A stretch of DNA of 24,198 nt from DATKZH01 sp964475955 (GTDB taxonomy: Bacteria; Planctomycetota; Planctomycetia; Pirellulales; Thermoguttaceae). A model generated the notes under the pieces. That model saw only the letters and a program-made list of their open reading frames with translations. It did no database searches and was not told the origin of the DNA. The stretch lies in the NCBI GenBank assembly GCA_964475955.1, contig CAYYZY010000120.1:1-24198 (forward strand), read 5' to 3'. Shown here piece after piece: positions 14,438-22,542 of this stretch (positions are counted from its first letter, which is position 1; the number at the start of each line of letters is the position of its first letter). The position numbers and the translations under genes are program-made.

Positions 14438-15268
14438 TCACTCGGCCAACGGGCGAATCCACACGTTTCGGAACCGGACCGGGCTGTGGTGTCCCTGGAA
14501 TTCCAGCGGCAGCTTTGCGGGGTGGGCCTTGTACGGGGTGACGTGGCAGTGCTCCGTGGGCCCCATGATCTCCTGGTTCCGGTGGACCAGCACGCCGTTG
14601 TGCAGCACGGTCACGGTGGCGGGCTCGGCCAGCTTCTCGCCGTCGAACCGGGGGGCCGTGAACACGACGTCGAACGACTGCCACTCGCCCGGCGCCCGGC
14701 ACGCGTTCACCAACGGCGGCGTTTGGGCGTAAATCGACGCCGCCTGCCCGTCGGGGTAGATCTGCTCCTCGTGGCTGGGGTGCGAGTCGAAGATCTGGAT
14801 CTCATAGAGGCCCATCAGGAACACGCCGCTGTTGCCGCGGCTCATCATGTGGCTGGGCGGCCCGGCCGGAGCCATCCATTCCACGTGGAGCTGGCAGTCG
14901 CCGAAGGCCCGCTTCGTCACCAGCGATCCTTCTCCCGCCTCGACGTACCCGTCAACCACCTTCCACTTCGACGGCTCCCACTCCGAGAGGTCCCGCCCGT
15001 CGAACAGCACGATTGCGTCGGAAGGGGCCGTGCCGGCGGCGTCCTGGGTGCTCGGCTTGCCCGGCACCACGTGCTTGGGGATGGGGCGATCGGGGGCGTG
15101 CACGCGGTACTTGCCACCGGTCCACGGCTGGACCGGCGTGTCGCGGTAGCCGCAGACCGTGCCCGTGTCGGTCTCCCGCTTCACGAGCACGTGCTTCGGC
15201 GCGGCCACGACCAACGAAGCCGATCCAACCAGCGCCACGACCCCGACGAGGCGAGCGCAGCCAGCCAT
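14438..15268 (-). CDS. Secreted DUF1080 / 3-keto-disaccharide hydrolase-like protein
   Basis: A 276-aa exported protein. A signal peptide (residues 1-23, ending VVAAP) is followed by a linker rich in proline (PWTGGKYRVHAPDRPIPKHV) and then the DUF1080 jelly-roll domain from about residue 83: DAIVLFDGRDLSEWEPSKW, SRGNSGVFLMGLYEIQIFDS, GQAASIYAQTPPLVNACRAPGEWQSFDVVFTAPRF and the closing GHHSPVRFRNVWIRPL. These blocks are diagnostic of the family, which is expanded in planctomycetes and includes enzymes acting on 3-keto-glycosides and other glycan derivatives. ATG at 15268 has GGAGAT six bases upstream. It follows the F5/8-type C protein by 40 bases and is probably in its operon. Confidence 0.9.
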   Translation of the reverse strand: MAGCARLVGVVALVGSASLVVAAPKHVLVKRETDTGTVCGYRDTPVQPWTGGKYRVHAPDRPIPKHVVPGKPSTQDAAGTAPSDAIVLFDGRDLSEWEPSKWKVVDGYVEAGEGSLVTKRAFGDCQLHVEWMAPAGPPSHMMSRGNSGVFLMGLYEIQIFDSHPSHEEQIYPDGQAASIYAQTPPLVNACRAPGEWQSFDVVFTAPRFDGEKLAEPATVTVLHNGVLVHRNQEIMGPTEHCHVTPYKAHPAKLPLEFQGHHSPVRFRNVWIRPLAE

Positions 15269-15308
15269 GGGAATCTCCGGCAGAGGGGGAAGAACACGAG
15301 GGGAGGGG

Positions 15309-15980
15309 TCACGAAGCCGGCTTGCCGAAGACCTCGATCTCGACGTAGTGGTTGAGGTCGTTGGCCGTGTTGCCGTTGCTGTAGAGGCGCACGTAGCGGG
15401 CCTCGACCCCCTTGACGTCGACCCGCTTGCCCAAGTTCGTTTCGATGTACGGGCGGTCTTTGCCGATTCCCATCCGGGAGGAGTTGTCCTGGTCGTTGCT
15501 GTAGAGCGTTCGCACGTTCTTGGTGAACTTGGCGTCGTCGGCCACCTGGACGATCACGTCGTTGTAGCTTCGGGCCTCGCGGAAGTAGTGCCAGAAGTGG
15601 ATCGCGAAAATGCGGGCCGGCTTGCCCAGGTCGATTTGGACCCACTGCTTCATCGGGCCCAACTCGACGTAGGTGGTCTCCATCCCTTTCTTGACGCCGT
15701 CGCTCACGAATTCCAGCTCGCCCAGCACCGGATTGGCGTCGCTCGCGGTCACTTTCTTCTCGAGCGCCAGGTTCACCGTGCCCTTGGGCACCATCAGGTC
15801 GGGATACCCCTTCTCCGGCGGCTTCTCCAGGTTGGGGAACAGCATCCCGAGCACCTCGGGCGGCGTGCCGGCGAGGATCTCCTCGGGGATCTCCGTCTTC
15901 AGGGGGACCTTGGCCTCGTCGGCCAGGCACCAGGAGGCCAGGCAGATGATCGCCAAGGGGACGGCCACGCAACGCGACAT
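15309..15980 (-). CDS. Secreted F5/8 type C (discoidin-like) domain protein
   Basis: A 223-aa exported protein with a signal peptide (MSRCVAVPLAIICLASWCLA) and, from about residue 66, a discoidin/CBM32-like beta-sandwich: NLALEKKVTASD opening strand, SDGVKKGMETTYVELGP, KQWVQIDLGKPARIFAIHFWHYF (the typical WVQIDLG block), then VEARYVRLYSNGNTANDLNHYVEIEVFG closing the fold. Such domains bind carbohydrate or lipid and often accompany glycan-degrading enzymes. ATG at 15980 has AAGGAGA nearby. It is the first gene of a pair with the DUF1080 protein, so the two probably bind and cleave the same glycan outside the cytoplasm. A MITE-like element is inserted 40 bases upstream of the start. Confidence 0.85.
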   Translation of the reverse strand: MSRCVAVPLAIICLASWCLADEAKVPLKTEIPEEILAGTPPEVLGMLFPNLEKPPEKGYPDLMVPKGTVNLALEKKVTASDANPVLGELEFVSDGVKKGMETTYVELGPMKQWVQIDLGKPARIFAIHFWHYFREARSYNDVIVQVADDAKFTKNVRTLYSNDQDNSSRMGIGKDRPYIETNLGKRVDVKGVEARYVRLYSNGNTANDLNHYVEIEVFGKPAS

Positions 15981-16020
15981 GCTTCTTCTCCTTTGTATCG
16001 CGGGTCAGACTTCAGTATCA

Positions 16021-16146
16021 TGTAACTTCTCAAAAAGCCCGTGATGAGACTCGTTCTCACACCACAAGTACCCCAAAAATGCCGGGAAAAACGCATTTCG
16101 TCCTGCATGATTGGCCTTATTGTCACGGGGTTATTGAGAACTTACA
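16021..16146. mobile_element. 126-bp MITE-like element with terminal inverted repeats
   Basis: The arms at 16021-16044 (TGTAACTTCTCAAAAA...CGTGA) and 16123-16146 are inverted copies matching at 21 of 24 positions, with TG and CA at the outer ends. The 6 bases directly outside both arms are identical (GTATCA at 16015-16020 and 16147-16152), as expected for a target-site duplication. The interior is too short for a transposase. It lies 40 bases before the ATG of the F5/8-type C protein. Confidence 0.75.
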
Positions 16147-16418
16147 GTATCATGGCAACAAAAGGGGACTGGCGGTCCCGGTCCGAGGCAAGACGAACGC
16201 CCGAGGGCCCCAAGGTCAGGGGTGCCTGTCCCCCTTCTGTTTGGACCTCCAAGAACATGATAACCTCGGGACTCGGCCGGCGGTAGCGGCAGCCCGATGC
16301 GCCACAGGAAACCGGCCGGTGGGGGCCGCAGGCCAGTCCGAGGGTCGGGGTCGGCCGTGACACCCACCGTGGGAGATCGAGCCAAGCGGCCCCCGAGCCT
16401 TTCCTGCCTGCGTGCCGG
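16147..16418. other. Rest of the intergenic region before the Agl23-like gene
   Basis: No gene is supported. It contains GGGAC/GTCCC (16168-16182) as a short hairpin and, on the minus strand, GGGGGACAGGCACCCC-like sequence near 16218-16240 of a kind often seen between genes in planctomycetes. No clear promoter for the plus-strand gene at 16419 was found. Confidence 0.35.
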
Positions 16419-18089
16419 ATGCAATCACGACTTACCCACGTCGCCCTCCTCTTGCTGGTCGCCGCCGGTGCGCTGGCCTTTCGGCTGCCCCGGCTCGGCG
16501 AGCGCCCCATGCACGCCGACGAGGCCGTTCAGGCGGCCATCTTTCGCCGGCTCTGGCTCGAGGGTCGCTACGTCTACAACCCGCACGAGTTCCACGGCCC
16601 CACGCTCCCCTACGCCACCCTCGCTTCACCCAGGCTGCCGCCGTCGGGCGACTTCGCCGACACGACCAAGGCCACCTTCCGCGTGGTGCCCGCCCTCTTC
16701 GGGGCCGCCCTCGTGCTGCTCCTGCTGCTGCTGGCCGACGCCCTGGGAAAGCCGGCGGCCTTGTGCGCGGGCGTGCTCACGGCCATCTCGCCCGCCATGG
16801 TCTTCTACAGCCGCTACTTCATCCACGAGACGCTGCTCGTCTTCTTCACGCTCGCCGCAATCGCCACGGGCTGGCGGTACGTTCGCACGGGCCGGCTGGC
16901 GTGGTGCGTGGCCGCGGGGGCGTGCGTGGGATTGATGCAGGCCACCAAGGAGACCTGCGTGATCGCCTACGCCGCCATGGCGACCGGGCTGGTGCTTCTC
17001 TGGGCGTGCCGACGGGCGACCGAGCGCCGGAGCGCGCCTGACGCATCGGGGCAGGCGCTCAGTCCAACCGGCTGGAAGTGCCCGGTGCTCCGCCCGGCGT
17101 CGTCCCCGTGGCACTTGGCGGCCGGGCTGGCCGCGGCGATCGTCGTGGCAGTCGTACTCTTCTCGTCGTTCTTTGCCAATCCCCGCGGACCGATCGACGC
17201 CCTGCTCACCTACCTCCCGTGGCTCACCCGGGCGGGCGGTGAAACGCCCCATCTGCACCCGTGGTACGACTACCTCCACCGGCTCGCCTGGTACCGGATC
17301 GGCGACGGGCCGGTCTGGTCGGAGGGGTTGATCCTCGGGCTGGCGGCCGTCGGCTTCGCGGCGGCCTGGCTGCCGAAGCGCGGCGAGGGCGGTGGCGGAA
17401 ACGGTCGGCCCCGCGGGCGGCTCGCCGGGGCGAGCGTTCCGTTCGTGCGATGGCTCGGCCTTTACACGCTGGCGCTGACGGCCGCGTACGGCCTTCTGCC
17501 CTACAAGACGCCCTGGTGCCTGCTGGGCTTTTTGCACGCCATGATCCTCCTGGCCGGCGTGGGCGCGGTCGCGCTGGTGCGATTCGTTACGACGCGGCCG
17601 CTCAAGGTGCTCGTGGCGGTCGTCCTGCTGGCGGCGGCGGGGCAGCTCGGCTGGCAGTCGTACCGGGCGAGCTACGTGCTGGCCGACGACCCGCGCAGCC
17701 CGTACGTCTACGCCGCCACGCTCCCCGACGCGGCCCGGCTGGCCGACACGCTCGAGGAGATCGCGGCGGCCAGCCCGGCGGGCCGGCGCGTGCCGATCGA
17801 CGTCGTCTGGCACGACGCCTACTACTGGCCGCTGCCGTGGTCCCTGCGCCGCTTCGAGCGCGTGGGCTACTGGGCGGAGATTCCCGAGGGCGACTGCGGC
17901 CCGATCGTCGTCTCGTCGGCCCCGCTCGACGAGGCCCTGACCGCCAAGCTCGACGCCACGCACCTGATGACCGGCTTCTACGGCCTTCGCCCCAACGTGC
18001 TGGCCCAGCTCTGGGTCCGCCTCGACCTCTGGGAAGCCCACCTCCGCCGCCAAGGCGCGTTCGACGACCCGCCGCCGCAGGGACCTTGA
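16419..18089 (+). CDS. Agl23/GT39-like integral membrane protein (TIGR03663 type)
   Basis: A 556-aa polytopic membrane protein of the GT-C glycosyltransferase fold. The first membrane helix (VALLLLVAAGALAF) is followed by RLPRLGERPMHADEAVQA, whose D34-E35 pair is in the position of the catalytic acidic residue in GT39/GT83-type enzymes. Blocks YNPHEFHGPTLPY and FYSRYFIHETLLVFFTL are characteristic of the TIGR03663 family, annotated as flippase-activity-associated Agl23. Further helices follow to about residue 420, and the last 130 residues are a soluble domain. The likely role is transfer of a sugar from a lipid carrier at the outer face of the membrane. The Shine-Dalgarno is poor, but the start must lie upstream of the conserved block. 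It is transcribed alone and converges with the gene ending at 18182. Confidence 0.85.
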   Translation: MQSRLTHVALLLLVAAGALAFRLPRLGERPMHADEAVQAAIFRRLWLEGRYVYNPHEFHGPTLPYATLASPRLPPSGDFADTTKATFRVVPALFGAALVLLLLLLADALGKPAALCAGVLTAISPAMVFYSRYFIHETLLVFFTLAAIATGWRYVRTGRLAWCVAAGACVGLMQATKETCVIAYAAMATGLVLLWACRRATERRSAPDASGQALSPTGWKCPVLRPASSPWHLAAGLAAAIVVAVVLFSSFFANPRGPIDALLTYLPWLTRAGGETPHLHPWYDYLHRLAWYRIGDGPVWSEGLILGLAAVGFAAAWLPKRGEGGGGNGRPRGRLAGASVPFVRWLGLYTLALTAAYGLLPYKTPWCLLGFLHAMILLAGVGAVALVRFVTTRPLKVLVAVVLLAAAGQLGWQSYRASYVLADDPRSPYVYAATLPDAARLADTLEEIAAASPAGRRVPIDVVWHDAYYWPLPWSLRRFERVGYWAEIPEGDCGPIVVSSAPLDEALTAKLDATHLMTGFYGLRPNVLAQLWVRLDLWEAHLRRQGAFDDPPPQGP

Positions 18090-18125
18090 GACTTGTGAGG
18101 GTATAGCCTGTAGAATTCAGGGTGG

Positions 18126-18152
18126 CTGTGGTCGAGCGCAGCCAGACCACAG
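18126..18152. repeat. Hairpin between convergent genes
   Basis: CTGTGGTC (18126-18133) and GACCACAG (18145-18152) form a perfect 8-bp stem with an 11-base loop GAGCGCAGCCA. It lies between the stop of the Agl23-like gene and the stop of the kinase-like gene and could work as a terminator in both directions. The sequence is related in style to the GTGGGTC hairpins at 3033 and 3179, so it may be a dispersed repeat recruited there. Confidence 0.6.
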
Positions 18153-18181
18153 TCCTACCGATTCCGGGGGCTCGCTGCGTC

Positions 18182-19876
18182 CTACATCCTTCGAAGCAGC
18201 TCGAAGTTGCAGATGCGCATCAGCGGCTGGCCTTTTTCGTCGACGGCGAGGTGGCCGTCGCGGTCGATGGACAGCAGGAGGTGGTTGCCGCGGAGGCTGA
18301 GGTCCTCGATGCCCGTGGCCGCCAGGCGCTGCTTGGCGGCGCGCATCACGCGGACGTACTGGCGCTGGGTGAGCCGGCCTTCGCGGTAGGCGGCCAGGGC
18401 GTCGATGGCGTGGTAGACGATCTCGTCCTTCTCGGCCAGCAGGTCGTCGGGCCCGTTCCAGTAGCCCCAGAGGGTCAGGTACTCGTGGTGCCGGCTGAGG
18501 ATCGGGTGGCCGTCGGGCGTGACCTGGCCGGCGTGGCTCTCGTAGCGCGATTCGTGAACCAGCGACGAGGAGACGGTCGACCGGTGCCCGGTCATGTAAA
18601 TCGCCCGAGGGTATATTGTCTCAATCCCTTGGCGCGAAAGATCCAGGGCGATGGCGAACTCCTCGAAGGGGCTGTTGTAGCCGTAGTCGAGGATCCGCTT
18701 CTCGCGGTGGACGAACGGGTCGGCGTCGGGAATCTGGCCCACGCGCGACACGCGCCACACCAGGTGGATGTTGTCCTTGGTCACCGTCTCGAAGACCTGG
18801 TACAGGGCGCTCAGCCGGGTGCGCGGGGTGCGGCGCCATTTCTCGGGCAGGAAGTAGTCGAACAGCACCGGGTCGCGCCCCACCACCCAAAGCGCCCCGC
18901 CCGTGCTCTCCACCTGGCCGTAGACGTAGTCGACGCCCATGATCGTGACCGGCGAAAGGCCCTCGCGGAACTCCTCACGCGGCTCGAAGCGGTGCACCTG
19001 TCGCTTGAGGTAGTCCTGGCGTTTCCTCGCGCGCAGGCGTTTTTCGCGCGCGGGGGTGCGCTTGAGAAGCTCGAAGTCGACCAGCCCGTAAAGCGTCTTG
19101 CCGCTGCGGTCCTGGGCGAGATTTCCGTTGCGAGGACTGACGATGATGTGCTGCGGCTTGTTGTCGCTGACCGCGAACCCCTTGCGGTTCAGATCGTCGC
19201 CGGCGCGTTGGACCAGTTCGGCCATGGCGTCGCGGTCCAACAGACCTTTGCGGTGGGCCTCGACGGCGTCGAGCCCCTTGAGCCACTCGTAGATGACGGC
19301 GTAGTTGCGCGTCCAATCGATGGCGATTTCCTCGTGGCTCCGTTCGATGGCCTGCATCTTGTGCTTGCGGCGCCCGAGCTGCTCCGCCTTGACGTACTTT
19401 CGCGGCACGTAGATGGCCAGCGGCTTGTGCGTAAAGAGCCGGCCCGGCGATTCGAAGCGCGTGTTGCGCAGTTCGATCACCAGGCTGAATTCCATGAACG
19501 GGCTGTTGAACTCGGCCTCGCCGTCCTCGACCACCTGCGTTTCGCCCGGAATGTCCTGGCCCATCCGGTTCCACTTGATCACGATTTCCTTGCAGCGCCC
19601 GTCGACGCGCTTCGTCACCACCCGGTGCAGCGCGCTGGTGCCCGGCAGACGCTCGCCGTGCTCCGCCATCCACTCCTTGTCGGCCCAGTGGTTTTCAGGC
19701 ATAAGGCACTTGGTGAACGGGAGCCCGTATTCCGTGATGTACAGGTCGGTCCCGTCGGCCAGGCGGAGATGAAGGTATTCCACCCCCAGCACGGTGACCA
19801 GGGGATTCGGCGCCAGGTAGGGGCCGATCCCCTCGATCTGGTCGACGGCGGTGTGCATCGTGGCGAGGTCGGTCAT
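18182..19876 (-). CDS. Protein of two duplicated kinase-like halves, function unknown
   Basis: A 564-aa cytoplasmic protein that is an internal duplication. Repeat 1 (about residues 27-271) and repeat 2 (about 309-561) align block by block: VTVLGVEY with VTIMGVDY, CLMPENHW with YFLPEKWR, NSPFMEF with NSPFEEF, DFELL with NFELL. Repeat 1 retains features of a protein-kinase-like fold: a candidate ATP-binding lysine in IVIKWNR (K101), SDNKPQHIIV (237-246) in place of HRDLKPxNILV, and VDFELL (266-271) at the DFG position. Repeat 2 lacks them (VWRVSR, SLRGNHLLL, CNFELL), so it looks like a pseudokinase half. Start at 19876 is fixed by a 4-base ATGA overlap with the 69-aa gene. Fold assignment is from motif reading and is moderately sure at best; the substrate is unknown. 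Confidence 0.6.
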   Translation of the reverse strand: MTDLATMHTAVDQIEGIGPYLAPNPLVTVLGVEYLHLRLADGTDLYITEYGLPFTKCLMPENHWADKEWMAEHGERLPGTSALHRVVTKRVDGRCKEIVIKWNRMGQDIPGETQVVEDGEAEFNSPFMEFSLVIELRNTRFESPGRLFTHKPLAIYVPRKYVKAEQLGRRKHKMQAIERSHEEIAIDWTRNYAVIYEWLKGLDAVEAHRKGLLDRDAMAELVQRAGDDLNRKGFAVSDNKPQHIIVSPRNGNLAQDRSGKTLYGLVDFELLKRTPAREKRLRARKRQDYLKRQVHRFEPREEFREGLSPVTIMGVDYVYGQVESTGGALWVVGRDPVLFDYFLPEKWRRTPRTRLSALYQVFETVTKDNIHLVWRVSRVGQIPDADPFVHREKRILDYGYNSPFEEFAIALDLSRQGIETIYPRAIYMTGHRSTVSSSLVHESRYESHAGQVTPDGHPILSRHHEYLTLWGYWNGPDDLLAEKDEIVYHAIDALAAYREGRLTQRQYVRVMRAAKQRLAATGIEDLSLRGNHLLLSIDRDGHLAVDEKGQPLMRICNFELLRRM

Positions 19877-20082
19877 CCGAGTCGCGCCTTCACGGCATGG
19901 AGCTGCGCCCGCAGACGGGCCGGAACCCGGCCGCGGAACTCGTCGAAATAGGCCTCCGCCGTCTGCATGCGGATTCCTGCGGGAACGTACGGCTCTTGTC
20001 CCCACGCGCAGAGTATTCCCAGGACGGGCGGGCCGTCTCGCCGAATGATCTCGTTGGATTCGACGAGCAATGAACTCGCCAT
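19873..20082 (-). CDS. 69-aa protein coupled to the kinase-like gene
   Basis: A small soluble protein, MASSLLVESNEIIRRDG followed by a helical region ending RVPARLRAQLHAVKARLG. No known domain is recognised. ATG at 20082 has GGAAGGAG directly upstream. The stop overlaps the start of the next gene by ATGA, a sign of translational coupling, and the gene begins 10 bases after the PEP carboxykinase stop. A partner or regulator of the kinase-like protein is a positional inference. Confidence 0.6.
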   Translation of the reverse strand: MASSLLVESNEIIRRDGPPVLGILCAWGQEPYVPAGIRMQTAEAYFDEFRGRVPARLRAQLHAVKARLG

Positions 20083-20091
20083 GGCTCCTTC

Positions 20092-21990
20092 CTACGATTT
20101 TCGGGGGCTCTTCTGCACGAACGCTTCGGGTGCGACGTACTTGCCGAATCGCTCTTGGGCCTCGAGAAGCCGTTCGCGCTGAGCCCGGAGGACTTCGAAG
20201 AGAACGCGCGGCGCGTCGGGTACGGACTTCTCGTGAAATTCTACCACACGGTCCACCTTCACCAGGTTCTCCGGGATCCGAATGGTGAACTGATTGACGT
20301 AATCGGCATGCGCATAGTCCTTACCCAACAACTCCTGGAAGAGGGGCTTGAGATCCTCGTATTTCGGAATCCACCCCGTCGGGGCCTCGATCGCACCCAC
20401 GTCGCCGTGGACGCGGAGTTCCATCCACTTGACCCAGACGTGCTTGTCGCGCACCCCGTTGACGAACGCCCCCTCTCGGTCGCGGAGGAAGTAGTTGACG
20501 CCGAAGACCAGCGGCGGGCGCTCCAACTTCTTCGCGAAGTCGAGGTTGTTCTCAATGTACTTGCCGAGCGGGATCGCCACGAAATCCTGGATGCTCATCA
20601 GGTTGATTTCCGGCACCCCTTCCTTGCCGACGGTCGCGAAGGTGGTCTCCGTCTCCAGCGACGCACCGTAGGCGATGATGCCGTGCTCCCAATCGAAGCC
20701 CTGCTGGACCGGGACGTACGATTTCGCGTCCCGACCGCCGTACATGATCGCGTCGAGCACCACGCCGTCGGGATTCTCCAACTCCGGATCGCAGTTCGGC
20801 AGTGCCTTCAAGGCGACGGCGTAACGGGCGTTCTTGTGTGCCGGCGGAATCTCCTTGCCCTCGTCGTCCTTCTTCCCCTTCTGCCACCGGCCGGAGAAGT
20901 TTACGCCCGAAGTGGGAAGCTCGCGTCCCATGCCCAGCCAGTACGGCTTGCTATCTTTGACGAGCACGTTGGAGAAGATCACCTCGCCGGGGGTCGTCAG
21001 CACGCTCCAAATGCTCGGGTCGTCTTCGGCGTTGACGTTCTGGATGATGCCGAAGATCCCCGACTCGGCGTTGGCCGCACGACACCGTCCGTCGACGGCG
21101 CGGAAATAGGCGATGTCGTCGCCCAAGATCGCCTCCCCGGGGAGCATCGCCGTGGAGGTCTTTCCGCAGGCACTGGGGAAGGCGCCGGCCAGGTAGGTCT
21201 TACGGCCCTTGGGCCCGTGGACCCCCGCCAGAAACATGTGCTCGGCCAGCCATCCCTCGCGGTCCGCCTTGCGGATCGTCAACCGTAGAGCCAACTTCTT
21301 GAGCCCCACGGTATTGCCCGCGTACTGCGTGTTGACGCTGTAGACGGTGTCGGTCGTGTGGTCGATGTAGACCCGCTTCTTGTCCGTCTCCACGCTGACC
21401 ATCCTCTCGTTCATCTTGCCCGCGGAGTGCAAGATGGCGAAGAAATCGGGGCTGTCGCCAATGCGTTTGAACTGCTCGTAGCCCGGTCGATACAGGAGGT
21501 CGAGGCTGTGGGAGACGTACCAGGAGTCGGTGCATTCCACGCAGGGAATGCTGAAGATCGAGTCGGTGGGGCCGAGCGACAGGAAGCGGACGATCATCGT
21601 CCGGCCCTTCATGCAGCCCTTCATCAATCCGCGCACCTCGTCGAGCCCTTCCTGGCGTTCGATCTGATTCAGGGCTTTCGAGAGTGTCTCGCCTTGGGGG
21701 ACGAGGTACTTGGTGACCCTTCGGTCCCGCCCCTGGTCCTGCATCCCGTCGAAATGCACGGTATGGCCCTCGATTTCCAGAGGACTCTCTTCACCGACCT
21801 CGATGGCCGTCTCGCGCGTCATGGCCGCACTTTCTGGAGAATCGTCGAACACGCGCACCTCGTCGGGCTCGCACAGTTCCACGGCATCGGCCACGAATCG
21901 GTGCAACTTGGGATTCTCTAATGCCATGAGCCTCTGGTAGTCTTCCTCCGCCAACCGCTCTCTGAGCAGCTTCGCATCCTGTTCTTGCAT
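20092..21990 (-). CDS. pckG: Phosphoenolpyruvate carboxykinase (GTP type)
   Basis: A 632-aa enzyme that interconverts oxaloacetate plus GTP with phosphoenolpyruvate, CO2 and GDP, the first committed step of gluconeogenesis or an anaplerotic reaction. The P-loop is FPSACGKT at residues 271-278, followed by the metal-binding kinase-2 region ILGDDIAYFR; the stretch SLGPTDSIFSIPCVECTDSWYVSH and the C-terminal IPLGKYIENNLDF/PPLVFGVNYFLRD blocks are typical of the GTP class. The DQGRDRRVTKYLVPQGE region looks more like the archaeal/bacterial subclass than the animal one. ATG at 21990 has AAAGGAAG upstream. A direct-repeat pair and a distant promoter-like site lie before it. The two following genes are probably co-transcribed. 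Confidence 0.95.
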   Translation of the reverse strand: MQEQDAKLLRERLAEEDYQRLMALENPKLHRFVADAVELCEPDEVRVFDDSPESAAMTRETAIEVGEESPLEIEGHTVHFDGMQDQGRDRRVTKYLVPQGETLSKALNQIERQEGLDEVRGLMKGCMKGRTMIVRFLSLGPTDSIFSIPCVECTDSWYVSHSLDLLYRPGYEQFKRIGDSPDFFAILHSAGKMNERMVSVETDKKRVYIDHTTDTVYSVNTQYAGNTVGLKKLALRLTIRKADREGWLAEHMFLAGVHGPKGRKTYLAGAFPSACGKTSTAMLPGEAILGDDIAYFRAVDGRCRAANAESGIFGIIQNVNAEDDPSIWSVLTTPGEVIFSNVLVKDSKPYWLGMGRELPTSGVNFSGRWQKGKKDDEGKEIPPAHKNARYAVALKALPNCDPELENPDGVVLDAIMYGGRDAKSYVPVQQGFDWEHGIIAYGASLETETTFATVGKEGVPEINLMSIQDFVAIPLGKYIENNLDFAKKLERPPLVFGVNYFLRDREGAFVNGVRDKHVWVKWMELRVHGDVGAIEAPTGWIPKYEDLKPLFQELLGKDYAHADYVNQFTIRIPENLVKVDRVVEFHEKSVPDAPRVLFEVLRAQRERLLEAQERFGKYVAPEAFVQKSPRKS

Positions 21991-22009
21991 GACTTCTTCC
22001 TTTCGGTTT

Positions 22010-22045
22010 GCCGTGGAGTTCCGATTGTCGCCGTGGAGTTCCGAT
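22010..22045. promoter_or_regulatory. 16-base direct repeats upstream of pckG
   Basis: GCCGTGGAGTTCCGAT occurs at 22010-22025 and again, identical, at 22030-22045, a period of 20 bases, ending 20 bases before the pckG start. Two exact copies close to two helical turns apart are the usual look of an operator for a dimeric or paired regulator. An RNA element in the leader is also possible. Confidence 0.5.
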
Positions 22046-22487
22046 CGATTGTGAACTGGTTGTGGAACGAGTCACCGTCTATCGGCGCGCGCTTCCTCTG
22101 CGAACGTAAGTGGAAGACATCGGCCCCCGACCGGGGGCGACGTTCATCCGACCCTTCGTTTCCTTCGTTCGCCGTTGATCGAGCGCTTCGTGAAGGCGCA
22201 AACCGCCGGCACTCGCCGTGGAGATATCAGTGCGCAAGAAAAGCCGGAGCCCGCCCGGCAACGGCGGTACGCCGGCTTTCACTCTTCAACGCCGCACCCC
22301 GGACAATCCCTGACGCCCCCCATACGGCGACGCTAAACACGGAAATAGAAAGGGTTTAGCCGCGTCCTGCGGAGTTCGGTCAGAGCTTCTCAAGAGGGGG
22401 TCGGCCGAATTTGAAACGCCTCTTTGGCGCCCCACGCGCAACAGGAACCGCAGCCTCTTGCCTCCTACGCATCAGGCGCTTCCAAGG
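22046..22487. other. Long gene-free leader region upstream of pckG
   Basis: About 440 bases between the direct repeats and the promoter-like site at 22488. No convincing ORF is seen. A 7-bp hairpin (GCTAAAC 22332-22338 with GTTTAGC 22354-22360) and a GCGCC/GGCGT-type stem near 22419-22433 would form in RNA transcribed toward pckG. It could be a structured leader or hide a small RNA; nothing matches a riboswitch that I know. Confidence 0.35.
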
Positions 22488-22515
22488 AATATACCGGATC
22501 GCTTTCTCCAGTCAA
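22488..22515 (-). promoter_or_regulatory. Strong sigma-70-like promoter pointing toward pckG
   Basis: TTGACT (22515-22510), a 16-bp spacer and TATATT (22493-22488) on the minus strand, each five of six bases to consensus. It lies just beyond the stop of the DUF2294 gene and about 490 bases before the pckG start, so any transcript to pckG would have a long leader, or the promoter may serve a small RNA. Confidence 0.55.
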
Positions 22516-22542
22516 CGCCTCCGTCGGCGATCACCACGCAGA

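Noticed and set aside
19877..20005. N-terminal extension of the kinase-like protein
   Set aside because: The extension overlaps the 69-aa gene, and the ATGA overlap with a coupled start at 19876 explains the arrangement better.
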